Of a stretch of 6,699 nt of DNA, positions 1-5,705 are shown piece after piece. Below the pieces are notes generated by a model that saw only the letters and a list, made by a program, of their open reading frames with translations, was not told where the DNA came from and did no database searches. The stretch is from Actinomycetota bacterium (GTDB taxonomy: Bacteria > Actinomycetota > Acidimicrobiia > IMCC26256): NCBI GenBank assembly GCA_009702955.1, contig WLHA01000065.1, positions 1-6,699 of the forward strand, in the 5' to 3' direction. Every line of letters begins with the position of its first letter. Positions within the stretch are counted from its first letter, which is position 1. Position numbers and translations under genes: made by a program.

Positions 1-68
1 AACTTAACCCCTCGGGCCACATTTTCTCCTAGGGCGGCTACCGGCTCGTTATTAGTAGCCTTCAAGGG

Positions 69-1259
69 ATGAGCGCTAAATCAATCTCCACAGTGACTGC
101 CCCAGCGACTGACCCAGAGATTCGCGCCGAGTTGCAAGCCTTGGTTCGCAGGTGGGTGGAGCGAGAGGTGATGCCTGTGGCCTCTGCCCTCGAGCATGCC
201 GACGAATACCCGGAGGCTCTGGTTGAGCAGATGAAGGAGATGGGCCTCTTTGGCATCACGGTGCCGGAGGAGTATGGAGGCCTAGGGCTCGATCTACTCG
301 CTTATATAGCGGTTATCGAGGAACTTGCTGCCGGATGGATGTCGCTCTCTGGCGTCATAAATACCCACCACATTGCAGCCGGGCTGCTTGTGGCCCACGG
401 AACCGATGAGCAACGCTCGACTTTGTTGCCGCGGATGGTTACTGGCGAGATGCGTGGTTGTCTATCTCTCTCCGAACCTGATGCGGGATCGGATACGAGG
501 AATATCTCCTGCCGCGCAGTGCGAGACGGCGATGAGTATGTAATAACCGGCACGAAGGCATGGGTAACAAATGGAGAGCGCGCAGGGTTGGTAGCACTCG
601 CCGCACGCACCGAGGAAGGCATTACTTGCTTCATGGTCGAGAAAGACCCCGGAGCCACTTTTGGCGGAATAAGCGTTAGCAAAAGCATCGGCAAACTTGG
701 TTACAAGGGTTTAGAGACTGTCGAGATGGTCTACGACGCCCATCGTGTTCCAGCGAGTGCAGTGCTTGGCGGGGATGAGGGTGTCGGCAAAGGGCTCGCC
801 GCGATTCTTAGTGGTCTGGAGGTCGGTCGTATCAACATCGCTGCGAGAGCGGTTGGGGTTGCTCGTGCAGCATTTGAGGCGTCGATTAAGTATGCCCAGC
901 AGCGGCAGACATTTGGCCAGCCGATAGCGGCCCACCAGGCGATTGCGCACAAGCTCGCGGATATGGGGACTCAGTTGCTTGCAGCGCGCCTCCTCACGGA
1001 GCATGCGGCCAGACTCAGAGCAGAGACCGGCCGGGCCGAGGTTGAGGCGGGCATGGCGAAGTTATTCGCTAGCGAGGCCGCCCTTGATATTGCTACTGAG
1101 GCGATGAGAATCCACGGCGGGGTCGGGTACACAACGGAACTGCCGATAGAGCGATATTTCCGGGATGCGCCGCTGATGATTATTGGCGAGGGCACGAATG
1201 AGATTCAGCGAACGGTTATCGCACGTGGACTCCTCAAGCGGTATTCGGTAGAGGAGTAG
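69..1259 (+). CDS. Acyl-CoA dehydrogenase (FAD-dependent)
   Basis: This 396-residue protein has full family length and should oxidise an acyl-CoA thioester to the trans-2-enoyl-CoA in the cytoplasm, passing electrons to electron-transfer flavoprotein. Visible in order are the N-terminal helical domain (about 15-130), the beta domain with the flavin/substrate motif SLSEPDAGSD (133-142) and GTKAWVTNG (161-169), and the C-terminal helical domain with RQTFGQPI (279-286) and IHGGVGYTTELPIERYFRD (348-366). The catalytic base is predicted as Glu374 in IGEGTNEIQ, the position used by short/medium-chain and many branched-chain enzymes. The ATG at 69 is the only ATG after an in-frame stop at 30-32; the purine run AAGGG touches it and is too close for a normal ribosome site, so the start may be leaderless or weakly initiated. 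Chain-length specificity cannot be read from sequence. The MaoC hydratase downstream fits the next pathway step. Confidence 0.95.
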   Translation: MSAKSISTVTAPATDPEIRAELQALVRRWVEREVMPVASALEHADEYPEALVEQMKEMGLFGITVPEEYGGLGLDLLAYIAVIEELAAGWMSLSGVINTHHIAAGLLVAHGTDEQRSTLLPRMVTGEMRGCLSLSEPDAGSDTRNISCRAVRDGDEYVITGTKAWVTNGERAGLVALAARTEEGITCFMVEKDPGATFGGISVSKSIGKLGYKGLETVEMVYDAHRVPASAVLGGDEGVGKGLAAILSGLEVGRINIAARAVGVARAAFEASIKYAQQRQTFGQPIAAHQAIAHKLADMGTQLLAARLLTEHAARLRAETGRAEVEAGMAKLFASEAALDIATEAMRIHGGVGYTTELPIERYFRDAPLMIIGEGTNEIQRTVIARGLLKRYSVEE

Positions 1260-1269
1260 TCACGCCTCT

Positions 1270-1299
1270 TTGATGCGGTATGCAATAGCGATCCATAAT
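1270..1299 (+). promoter_or_regulatory. Candidate sigma-70-like promoter of the lipoprotein gene
   Basis: TTGATG (1270-1275, four of six matches to TTGACA) and CATAAT (1294-1299, five of six matches to TATAAT) are separated by 18 bp. Transcription would start near 1306, giving a leader of about 60 nt before the ATG at 1366. This suggests the lipoprotein gene is transcribed separately from the upstream acyl-CoA dehydrogenase. Prediction from consensus only. Confidence 0.45.
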
Positions 1300-1302
1300 T
1301 CT

Positions 1303-1328
1303 GGGCTCGAGACCGTAGGCTCTAGCCC
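1303..1328 (+). terminator. Hairpin between acyl-CoA dehydrogenase and lipoprotein genes
   Basis: GGGCTCGAG (1303-1311) can pair with CTCTAGCCC (1320-1328) over nine positions with one C/T mismatch and an eight-base loop. No T-run follows, so it is not a textbook intrinsic terminator. It might weaken read-through from the dehydrogenase gene. If the promoter at 1270-1299 is real, it would instead be a 5'-end stem on the lipoprotein mRNA. Confidence 0.3.
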
Positions 1329-1365
1329 CGAGGGCAATACCGCTACTTCTAAGGACACTTAAATC

Positions 1366-1965
1366 ATGCTCAGAAGACTCCCGTTGCTCATCTCGTTATG
1401 TGCAGTTCTACTGCTATCCGCGTGCAGCGATAGCGCCTCTACAAATTTCACTCGCGGAGAGTATGTAGACGGCCTGCTCGTCGGATACAAGGCTGACTCA
1501 ACTCCAATCACAGCTACTGAGGCCCGATGCTTCGCTGAGTCCACAGTCGATGCCATTGGTGTCAATAAATTGAACAGCGCAGGGGTTGATCCAGCGACAG
1601 GTGCAACGTCCAGGCAGGTGAGAACCCTCCTAGAGGCCGATAACGCAGCGGCTGCGAAGCGTCTAGGAGCCTCGATCTCCAAAGAGTCATGCTTCAAGAT
1701 CTCGACACTCTTAAAGGGTCAGATCGCGATTGGGTTACCAGGAGTTGTAGATGCAGACATTCAGTGCCTCTCCGATGGTCTAGCGAAGGACCCAAATGTT
1801 CGAGCAGGCATGGTCAATGTCTTGATCGGGCGTGATGTGCCGACCCTCTTAGACACAATTAAGAAAGCGGGCGGTCCGGTCTCCGCTGGTTGCGATGTGG
1901 ACTGGTCAACCTTTGCGCCTGCTTCACCGCCAAGCGGCTTCCCGAGTGGGGCAACCGGCCTCTAG
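1366..1965 (+). CDS. Secreted lipoprotein with four conserved-looking cysteines, function unknown
   Basis: This 199-residue protein begins with a clear lipoprotein signal: basic MLRR, a hydrophobic stretch at 5-17, and lipobox LSAC with Cys20 as the predicted lipidated residue. The mature part should sit on the outer face of the cytoplasmic membrane. It carries four further cysteines (55, 109, 134, 176), an even number consistent with two disulfides. Two segments look alike: around Cys55 (TEARCFAESTVDAIGV) and around Cys134 (DADIQCLSDGLAKDP). Each is an acidic/alanine-rich helix with Cys at the same relative place and a second Cys 42-54 residues later, suggesting a duplicated small domain. 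The tail (181-199) is Pro/Ser/Gly-rich and probably disordered. AAGGA at 1351-1355 lies ten bases before the ATG, a slightly long but usable ribosome site. I recognise no named family; it is unlikely to belong to the acyl-CoA pathway on either side. Confidence 0.85.
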   Translation: MLRRLPLLISLCAVLLLSACSDSASTNFTRGEYVDGLLVGYKADSTPITATEARCFAESTVDAIGVNKLNSAGVDPATGATSRQVRTLLEADNAAAAKRLGASISKESCFKISTLLKGQIAIGLPGVVDADIQCLSDGLAKDPNVRAGMVNVLIGRDVPTLLDTIKKAGGPVSAGCDVDWSTFAPASPPSGFPSGATGL

Positions 1966-2023
1966 CGAAACCACCCCGTTAAACCCGAGCCCTATTTTGG
2001 CCGTGCAGCATCGCTTCGGGGCG

Positions 2024-2051
2024 GGAGGAGACCAAGAATTGCACCTCCTTT
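2024..2051 (+). terminator. Weak hairpin after the lipoprotein gene
   Basis: GGAGG (2024-2028) can pair with CCTCC (2044-2048), with a 15-base loop and TTT immediately after (2049-2051). The stem is only five pairs and the loop is long, so this is a weak candidate for ending the lipoprotein transcript. The remainder of the 1966-2086 gap shows no gene. Confidence 0.2.
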
Positions 2052-2080
2052 GAGCGTTCACTCCCAAGTTTTGGCATGAT
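2050..2080 (+). promoter_or_regulatory. Candidate promoter for a leaderless MaoC transcript
   Basis: CATGAT (2075-2080) resembles a -10 box and ends exactly seven bases before the A of the ATG at 2087, the spacing expected if transcription starts on the start codon. TTGAGC (2050-2055) is a possible -35 box, with a long 19-bp spacer. No Shine-Dalgarno sequence precedes the ATG (the preceding bases are CGCCCC), which supports leaderless expression. Prediction from spacing and consensus only. Confidence 0.45.
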
Positions 2081-2086
2081 CGCCCC

Positions 2087-2593
2087 ATGACAATTCATGA
2101 GCGCCCATTTGGTCGGTACTACGAAGACTTCGAGATTGACGACATATACAAGCACTGGCCAGGGAAGACGATCACAGAGGCTGATGATCATCTGTTCTGC
2201 ATGATGACGATGAATCACCACCCGCTGCACACGGATGCGTGGTTTGCGGAGACCCAGACACAGTTTGGCAAGAACGTTGTTGTCGGCAACCTCGTCTACT
2301 CGCTAGTACTTGGAATGAGTGTTCCAGATGTGAGCGGATTGGCGATTGCAAACCTCGAGATAGAGACACTGCAGCACAAGCGACCCACTTTCCATGGCGA
2401 CACGATCTACGCAGAGACAAAGGTGCTTGAGAAGCGAGAGTCTTCGAGCAAGACTGATCGTGGTGTTGTAACTGTCGAGACGTTTGGGTACAACCAGCAC
2501 GGAGAAGAGGTCTGCTACTTCCGCCGTAAGGTGATGGTTCCTAAGCGAGAGGCTGCAAAGCCGCGTCAGCGCCCATACGAGTCGAAGGCCTAA
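2087..2593 (+). CDS. MaoC-family (R)-specific enoyl-CoA hydratase/dehydratase
   Basis: This 168-residue single hot-dog domain protein is of usual length for stand-alone MaoC-like hydratases, which add water to (or remove it from) CoA thioesters. The N-terminal GRYYEDFEIDD (9-19), the hydratase loop TMNHHPLHTD (41-50), the central NLVYSLVLGMSV region, and the C-terminal GDTIYAETKVLEKRESSSK and FRRKVMVPKR segments match the subfamily that includes mesaconyl/methylmalyl-CoA hydratase-like enzymes. In classical R-hydratase (PhaJ type) the loop has a catalytic Asp and His. Here His48 is kept and the Asp position is Asn43, which I recall as common in this subfamily. No ribosome site is seen; the start is probably leaderless. 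Together with the acyl-CoA dehydrogenase it points to degradation of a branched or otherwise substituted acyl-CoA; the exact substrate cannot be stated. Confidence 0.92.
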   Translation: MTIHERPFGRYYEDFEIDDIYKHWPGKTITEADDHLFCMMTMNHHPLHTDAWFAETQTQFGKNVVVGNLVYSLVLGMSVPDVSGLAIANLEIETLQHKRPTFHGDTIYAETKVLEKRESSSKTDRGVVTVETFGYNQHGEEVCYFRRKVMVPKREAAKPRQRPYESKA

Positions 2594-2611
2594 CTTACGG
2601 CTAACTCCCCA

Positions 2612-2648
2612 TAAGTTGAGGTAAACCTGTAACGGTTATCTCAAGTTA
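2612..2648. terminator. Probable bidirectional terminator between convergent genes
   Basis: TTGAGGTAAACC (2616-2627) pairs with GGTTATCTCAA (2634-2644): eleven pairs including one G-T, one bulged A (2625) and a six-base loop. Beyond a G/G mismatch the stem continues with TAA (2612-2614) against TTA (2646-2648). It lies exactly between the stop of the plus-strand MaoC gene and the stop of the minus-strand membrane-protein gene, so it most likely serves both. U-tracts are short on both sides, so strength is uncertain. A smaller alternative stem, AACTTA (2592-2597) with TAAGTT (2612-2617), would compete with it. Confidence 0.6.
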
Positions 2649-2650
2649 AA

Positions 2651-2887
2651 TCAGGAGACGTCTTCGCTCGGTTTGCTCGGGTTGCCTAGCTTCGTGGCGG
2701 CTGGGAGTTTGCGGTAGAGCATGAATCCATACCCAGCTTGCACGGCGAATAGAGCGAGAACAATCACGCCAAAACCAGTGAAGCCTGCAAAAGCCATAGC
2801 GATCGCCACGATCACCACGCCAGCTACGCCAAGCAGGGTGAGGGAGAGCATGACCGTATTTAGTGTCATCGACCCGCGCTCATTCAT
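2651..2887 (-). CDS. Small two-helix membrane protein, function unknown
   Basis: This 78-residue protein has two hydrophobic helices (about 12-34 and 37-58) joined by a Gly/Phe turn (GFTGFG), then a basic YRK and a polar Pro/Ser/Lys tail (61-78). The positive charge after helix 2 and a short N-terminus suggest a hairpin with both ends in the cytoplasm, which is inference. Its ATG overlaps the stop of the alpha/beta hydrolase in an ATGA junction, so it is the second gene of that unit and is probably translated by coupling; only a weak purine stretch (GAAGAA) precedes it. A second possible start is Met7. I do not recognise a family. Its overlap with the hydrolase could mean a functional link, such as membrane placement, or simply compact gene packing. 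Confidence 0.7.
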   Translation of the reverse strand: MNERGSMTLNTVMLSLTLLGVAGVVIVAIAMAFAGFTGFGVIVLALFAVQAGYGFMLYRKLPAATKLGNPSKPSEDVS

Positions 2888-3780
2888 TTCTTCAAGAACT
2901 CCATAATCATTGGGTTTACTAACTCTGGCTTCTCAATGTGCAAGAAGTGACCGGCACCTGGAATGACAGCAACATCGAGCCCGCCGAGGTAGTGAGGTCG
3001 CAGTTCGTCCTCTTTCACGAGTTGCTCGCCCATGCATCCATCATCGGCTCCATGAAGGTAGAGCGCAGGAATAGTGATCGGAGAAATAAACCCTGCCTGC
3101 ACTGCATCCAGAGCGGGGTCGTTGACGAGTGTTCCGTGGACGAAGCGGTAGTAGTTCAGCGCTGCCGTGAGAGTGCCAGGAGATGCAAGCGTGTCCTTGA
3201 GCGCGCGCATGTCTTGCGCGTCAGGGGTATACCCGGGAGACCAATCAGCCCAGAGTTTGTCGATGATTGCGAAGTCGTTCATCGGCACCACAAAATCGGC
3301 TGTAGGCATCTGGAAGAAGAACTGGTACCACATCCGCTTTAGCTGCTCGGGCTCCATCAGGTAAGCGCCCATCGCTAGTGCGTGAGGAACTGCAATGGCG
3401 ACCATCTTTGAGAAGCGATCAGGGCGATGCGCTACCGCGGTATGCGTTGTAATCGCTCCCCAGTCGTGCCCGATGATGACGGCTTCGTTATCTCCGGCAA
3501 GTTGATCTGCAAGTGCAAGCGCATCAAGTGCAAGCGACGCGACCTGGTAGTTGCCATCAGCGGCTAGTCCGGTAGGTGAATAACCGCGAAGCCACGGCGC
3601 AACTGCGTGGTAACCAGCATCTGCGAGAAGCGGCATGAGATAGCGCCATGTGGGTGCGTGGTCGGGGAACCCATGCAGGCAGAGAGCAAGGGGCCCATCT
3701 TTGGGTCCCGCCTCTAGGTAAGCGATATCGATTCCGTTTGCGGTTATGCGTGAGGGGTTTGTTTGTGAAGGTGTCGTCAT
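2884..3780 (-). CDS. Alpha/beta hydrolase, epoxide-hydrolase/dehalogenase-like
   Basis: This 298-residue protein is a full-length alpha/beta hydrolase of the Asp-nucleophile type. HGFPD (36-40) supplies the oxyanion-hole HGFP motif, GHDWG (104-108) is the nucleophile elbow with Asp106, HGADDG (243-248) holds the candidate acid (Asp246 or Asp247), and GAGHF (275-279) holds the catalytic His278. The cap has YQFFFQ (152-157) and NYYRF (209-213), which resemble the regions that carry the two epoxide-activating tyrosines of soluble epoxide hydrolases; Tyr152 and Tyr210/211 are candidates. Epoxide hydrolase is favoured over haloalkane dehalogenase, but substrate is unknown. No signal peptide, so cytoplasmic. 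The reading frame stays open upstream to an ATG at 3966, but homology begins just after 3780 and the longer form would run into the divergent ABC gene, so ATG 3780 is chosen. No Shine-Dalgarno is seen before it. The stop overlaps the small membrane-protein gene. Confidence 0.9.
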   Translation of the reverse strand: MTTPSQTNPSRITANGIDIAYLEAGPKDGPLALCLHGFPDHAPTWRYLMPLLADAGYHAVAPWLRGYSPTGLAADGNYQVASLALDALALADQLAGDNEAVIIGHDWGAITTHTAVAHRPDRFSKMVAIAVPHALAMGAYLMEPEQLKRMWYQFFFQMPTADFVVPMNDFAIIDKLWADWSPGYTPDAQDMRALKDTLASPGTLTAALNYYRFVHGTLVNDPALDAVQAGFISPITIPALYLHGADDGCMGEQLVKEDELRPHYLGGLDVAVIPGAGHFLHIEKPELVNPMIMEFLKK

Positions 3781-3873
3781 GAGGGCAGAAGTTAGTCGGC
3801 CCCCGTGGCGTGCGTTGGGCTGTCGAGGTCTAGCATCAGGACACTTAAACGAATTAATCGCACTGGAGTGCAT
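3781..3873. promoter_or_regulatory. Divergent intergenic region, hydrolase / ABC exporter
   Basis: These 93 bases separate the minus-strand hydrolase start from the plus-strand ABC start and must carry promoters for both. On the minus strand TAACTT (complement of 3789-3794) is a -10-like box a few bases from the hydrolase ATG. On the plus strand TAGCAT (3831-3836) is a -10-like box, without a good -35. AGGACACTTAAA (3838-3849) also occurs just before the lipoprotein gene (1352-1363). No individual promoter is strong. Confidence 0.35.
3865..3868 (+). promoter_or_regulatory. Ribosome binding site deciding a TTG start
   Basis: GGAG (3865-3868) sits five bases before TTG 3874, a good Shine-Dalgarno distance. 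It overlaps GTG 3868, the other close in-frame candidate, so it cannot serve that codon. This favours TTG 3874 as the start of the ABC ATPase. Confidence 0.55.
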
Positions 3874-4821
3874 TTGTCCGAGACAGTTATACGAACCGAG
3901 GGCCTTACAAAGGTCTATCCAGGAGATATTCGTGCAGTAAACGGGCTCGACCTTGATGTAAAGCAAGGCGAGATATTTGGCCTACTTGGCCCAAATGGTG
4001 CAGGTAAGACAACGACCGCAGGCATGCTCACGACCCGAGTTGTTCCTACCAGCGGTCGAGCATGGGTTGGTGGAGTTGAGGTTAGCGAGCACCCTGCACT
4101 TGTGAAGCAGGTCATCGGAGTAGTTCCGCAGTCCAATACTCTTGACCGATCCCTCGATGTTCGGGAGAACCTCTATTTCCACGGTCGCTTCTTTGGAATG
4201 GGGGCGAAGGAGTCGCGACGTGAGGCGGATCGGTTACTAGAGGTATTTCGTCTAACAGAGCGCGCAACTGCTCCTGTGCTCGCTCTCTCAGGTGGAATGG
4301 CGCAGAGGCTGATGGTCGCCCGCGCGATTATGCATAGGCCTTCAATCCTTTTTCTTGATGAGCCAACCGCCGGTCTCGATCCGCAGAGCCGCCTAGCGCT
4401 CTGGGAGATTCTCGGCGACCTGCATAGAGATGGTCAGACAATTTTGTTGACCACTCACTACATGGAGGAGGCAGACCAACTCTGTGCCCGCATCGCCATC
4501 ATTGATCATGGCGAGTTGCTAGCTCTTGATACACCCGAGGCGCTGAAGAAGTCTGTCGGCGCTGACACGGTAGTAACCGTCTCCGCTCAAGGAGATCTTG
4601 AGGCGCTAAGCGAGGTGCTGCGCACGAAGGTGCCTGGCGCTTCGACCGCTCGCTGTGTCGATAACGCTGTTGTATTAGAGGTATCGGGGGTGGGTGGAGT
4701 TCTTCCGATCGTAATTGCGACCGCCGACGCGGCCGGGTTCACCGTCACCGACCTCTCGATTGCAGAACCAACACTTGAGACAGTCTTTATTAACTTGACG
4801 GGGAAGGACCTGCGGGACTGA
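3874..4821 (+). CDS. ABC transporter ATP-binding protein, DrrA-like
   Basis: With a TTG start this is a 315-residue ATPase, the usual size for DrrA-type exporters. It contains the A-loop region (Tyr15), Walker A GPNGAGKTT (39-47), Q-loop Gln86 in VPQSN, signature LSGGM (138-142), Walker B ILFLDE (158-163) with catalytic Glu163, D-loop GLD (167-169) and switch His195. A C-terminal region (about 230-315) ending in PTLETVFINLTGKDLRD is typical of the drug/lipid exporter ATPases with a DUF4162-like tail. It would energise the membrane permease encoded next. Longer in-frame starts exist (GTG 3868 and GTG 3805), but the homologous N-terminus (VIRTEGLTKVYPG) begins just after TTG 3874 and GGAG is placed for that codon. 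The stop TGA shares its last base with the permease ATG. The transported substrate is not predictable; DrrA-like pairs export anthracyclines, lipids or unknown compounds. Confidence 0.93.
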   Translation: MSETVIRTEGLTKVYPGDIRAVNGLDLDVKQGEIFGLLGPNGAGKTTTAGMLTTRVVPTSGRAWVGGVEVSEHPALVKQVIGVVPQSNTLDRSLDVRENLYFHGRFFGMGAKESRREADRLLEVFRLTERATAPVLALSGGMAQRLMVARAIMHRPSILFLDEPTAGLDPQSRLALWEILGDLHRDGQTILLTTHYMEEADQLCARIAIIDHGELLALDTPEALKKSVGADTVVTVSAQGDLEALSEVLRTKVPGASTARCVDNAVVLEVSGVGGVLPIVIATADAAGFTVTDLSIAEPTLETVFINLTGKDLRD

Positions 4822-5705
4822 TGGCTAACGCGACCGAACCAACTCCATCAATATCAACTACATCAATAACATCTACGCCCATAGCGACACGATCAGCATC
4901 GAAGGCTTCGTGGACTGCATTTCGCGCCTTGTTGCTCCGCGACCTAACTGTTCTCCGCAAGTCGCTTAAGGAGTTCATTCCACGCACCTTGCTCCAGCCA
5001 TTCATGCTGGTATTTGTCTTCGCCTATGTATTCCCGAAAATTGGTCAGGGCGTAGGCGGTGGAGGAGCGGCAGCCGCGGCGTTTAGTACGCAACTAATTG
5101 CAGGGGTAATTGGACTCGCCGTGATATTCCAGGGCATTCAATCTGTAGCCCTCCCGCTAGTGAATGAGATTGGATTCACGCGAGAGATTGAGGATCGTGT
5201 GCTTGCTCCATTGCCAGTTGGGATGGTTGGCGTCGAGAAGATCGCGAACGGAGCCATCAACGGACTCATTGCTGCAGTACTGGTATTCCCGATCGCAGCG
5301 ATAGTCCCAGCGACTCCGGTTCACCTTCAGATCAAGTGGCTCGAACTGCTAACGCTCGCACCTCTATCTGCGATCACCGCTGCGTCACTCGGCCTTTACT
5401 TCGGTACGAAGTTCGAGCCGCGTCAGGTGCCCATGCTTTTTGGTGTAATCGTCTTGCCGATCACATTTCTCGGAGCGGTCTATTACCCATGGTCAGCGCT
5501 CAGCGGCGTCAAGGCTTTTGGCGTGCCCTGGCTGCAGATCCTGACGCTCGCGAACCCACTGGTCTATATGTCAGAGGGTTTCCGAGCAGCTCTTACCCCG
5601 ACCCCCCATATGAGCCTCTGGGCCGTCTACCCAGCACTGATCGGGTTCTCGCTCCTTCTTGGGAGACTCGGCGTCACTGGATTTCGCAAGCGAGTCCTCT
5701 CCTAA
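4821..5705 (+). CDS. ABC-2 type transporter permease, DrrB-like
   Basis: This 294-residue membrane protein is the partner of the preceding ATPase. After a cytoplasmic N-terminus there are about six hydrophobic segments: roughly 56-72, 92-114, 141-163, 174-195, 203-222 and 267-285. The region EIEDRVLAPLPVG (122-134) corresponds to the conserved ABC-2 loop after the second helix that contacts the ATPase. The first about 30 residues are a Ser/Thr/Pro-rich, probably disordered extension, longer than in many homologues. The ATG overlaps the ATPase stop by one base (TGATG), indicating translational coupling and equal production of the two subunits. A purine stretch AAGGA (4804-4808) lies 12 bases upstream. 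The family exports small molecules, drugs, lipids or polysaccharides; no biosynthetic genes are visible here to narrow the substrate. Confidence 0.92.
   Translation: MANATEPTPSISTTSITSTPIATRSASKASWTAFRALLLRDLTVLRKSLKEFIPRTLLQPFMLVFVFAYVFPKIGQGVGGGGAAAAAFSTQLIAGVIGLAVIFQGIQSVALPLVNEIGFTREIEDRVLAPLPVGMVGVEKIANGAINGLIAAVLVFPIAAIVPATPVHLQIKWLELLTLAPLSAITAASLGLYFGTKFEPRQVPMLFGVIVLPITFLGAVYYPWSALSGVKAFGVPWLQILTLANPLVYMSEGFRAALTPTPHMSLWAVYPALIGFSLLLGRLGVTGFRKRVLS

Noticed and set aside
1..68. Possible end of an upstream gene or a terminator at the left edge
   Set aside because: Only 68 bases are available; they show no clear hairpin with a T-run and no coding frame can be judged.
302..694. 130-residue open frame on the minus strand within the acyl-CoA dehydrogenase gene
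   Set aside because: It lies wholly opposite a gene with clear motifs throughout and its translation has no recognisable domain; it is a coding shadow.
2030..2051. Strong Shine-Dalgarno-like AAAGGAGGTG on the minus strand
   Set aside because: No minus-strand open frame with coding character starts at a suitable distance; the frame there is a shadow that begins inside the MaoC gene.
2938..3342. 134-residue open frame on the plus strand within the alpha/beta hydrolase gene
   Set aside because: It is antisense to a gene with an intact catalytic triad and its Arg/Cys/His-rich composition is typical of a shadow frame.
3781..3966. Extension of the alpha/beta hydrolase to an ATG at 3966
   Set aside because: The added 62 residues have no family similarity and would overlap the divergent ABC ATPase start; ATG 3780 gives normal family length.
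3805..5705. Drug-resistance or antibiotic biosynthesis island
   Set aside because: The ABC pair resembles DrrAB, but no biosynthetic gene, regulator or mobile element is nearby; DrrAB-like pairs are common chromosomal exporters of unknown substrate.
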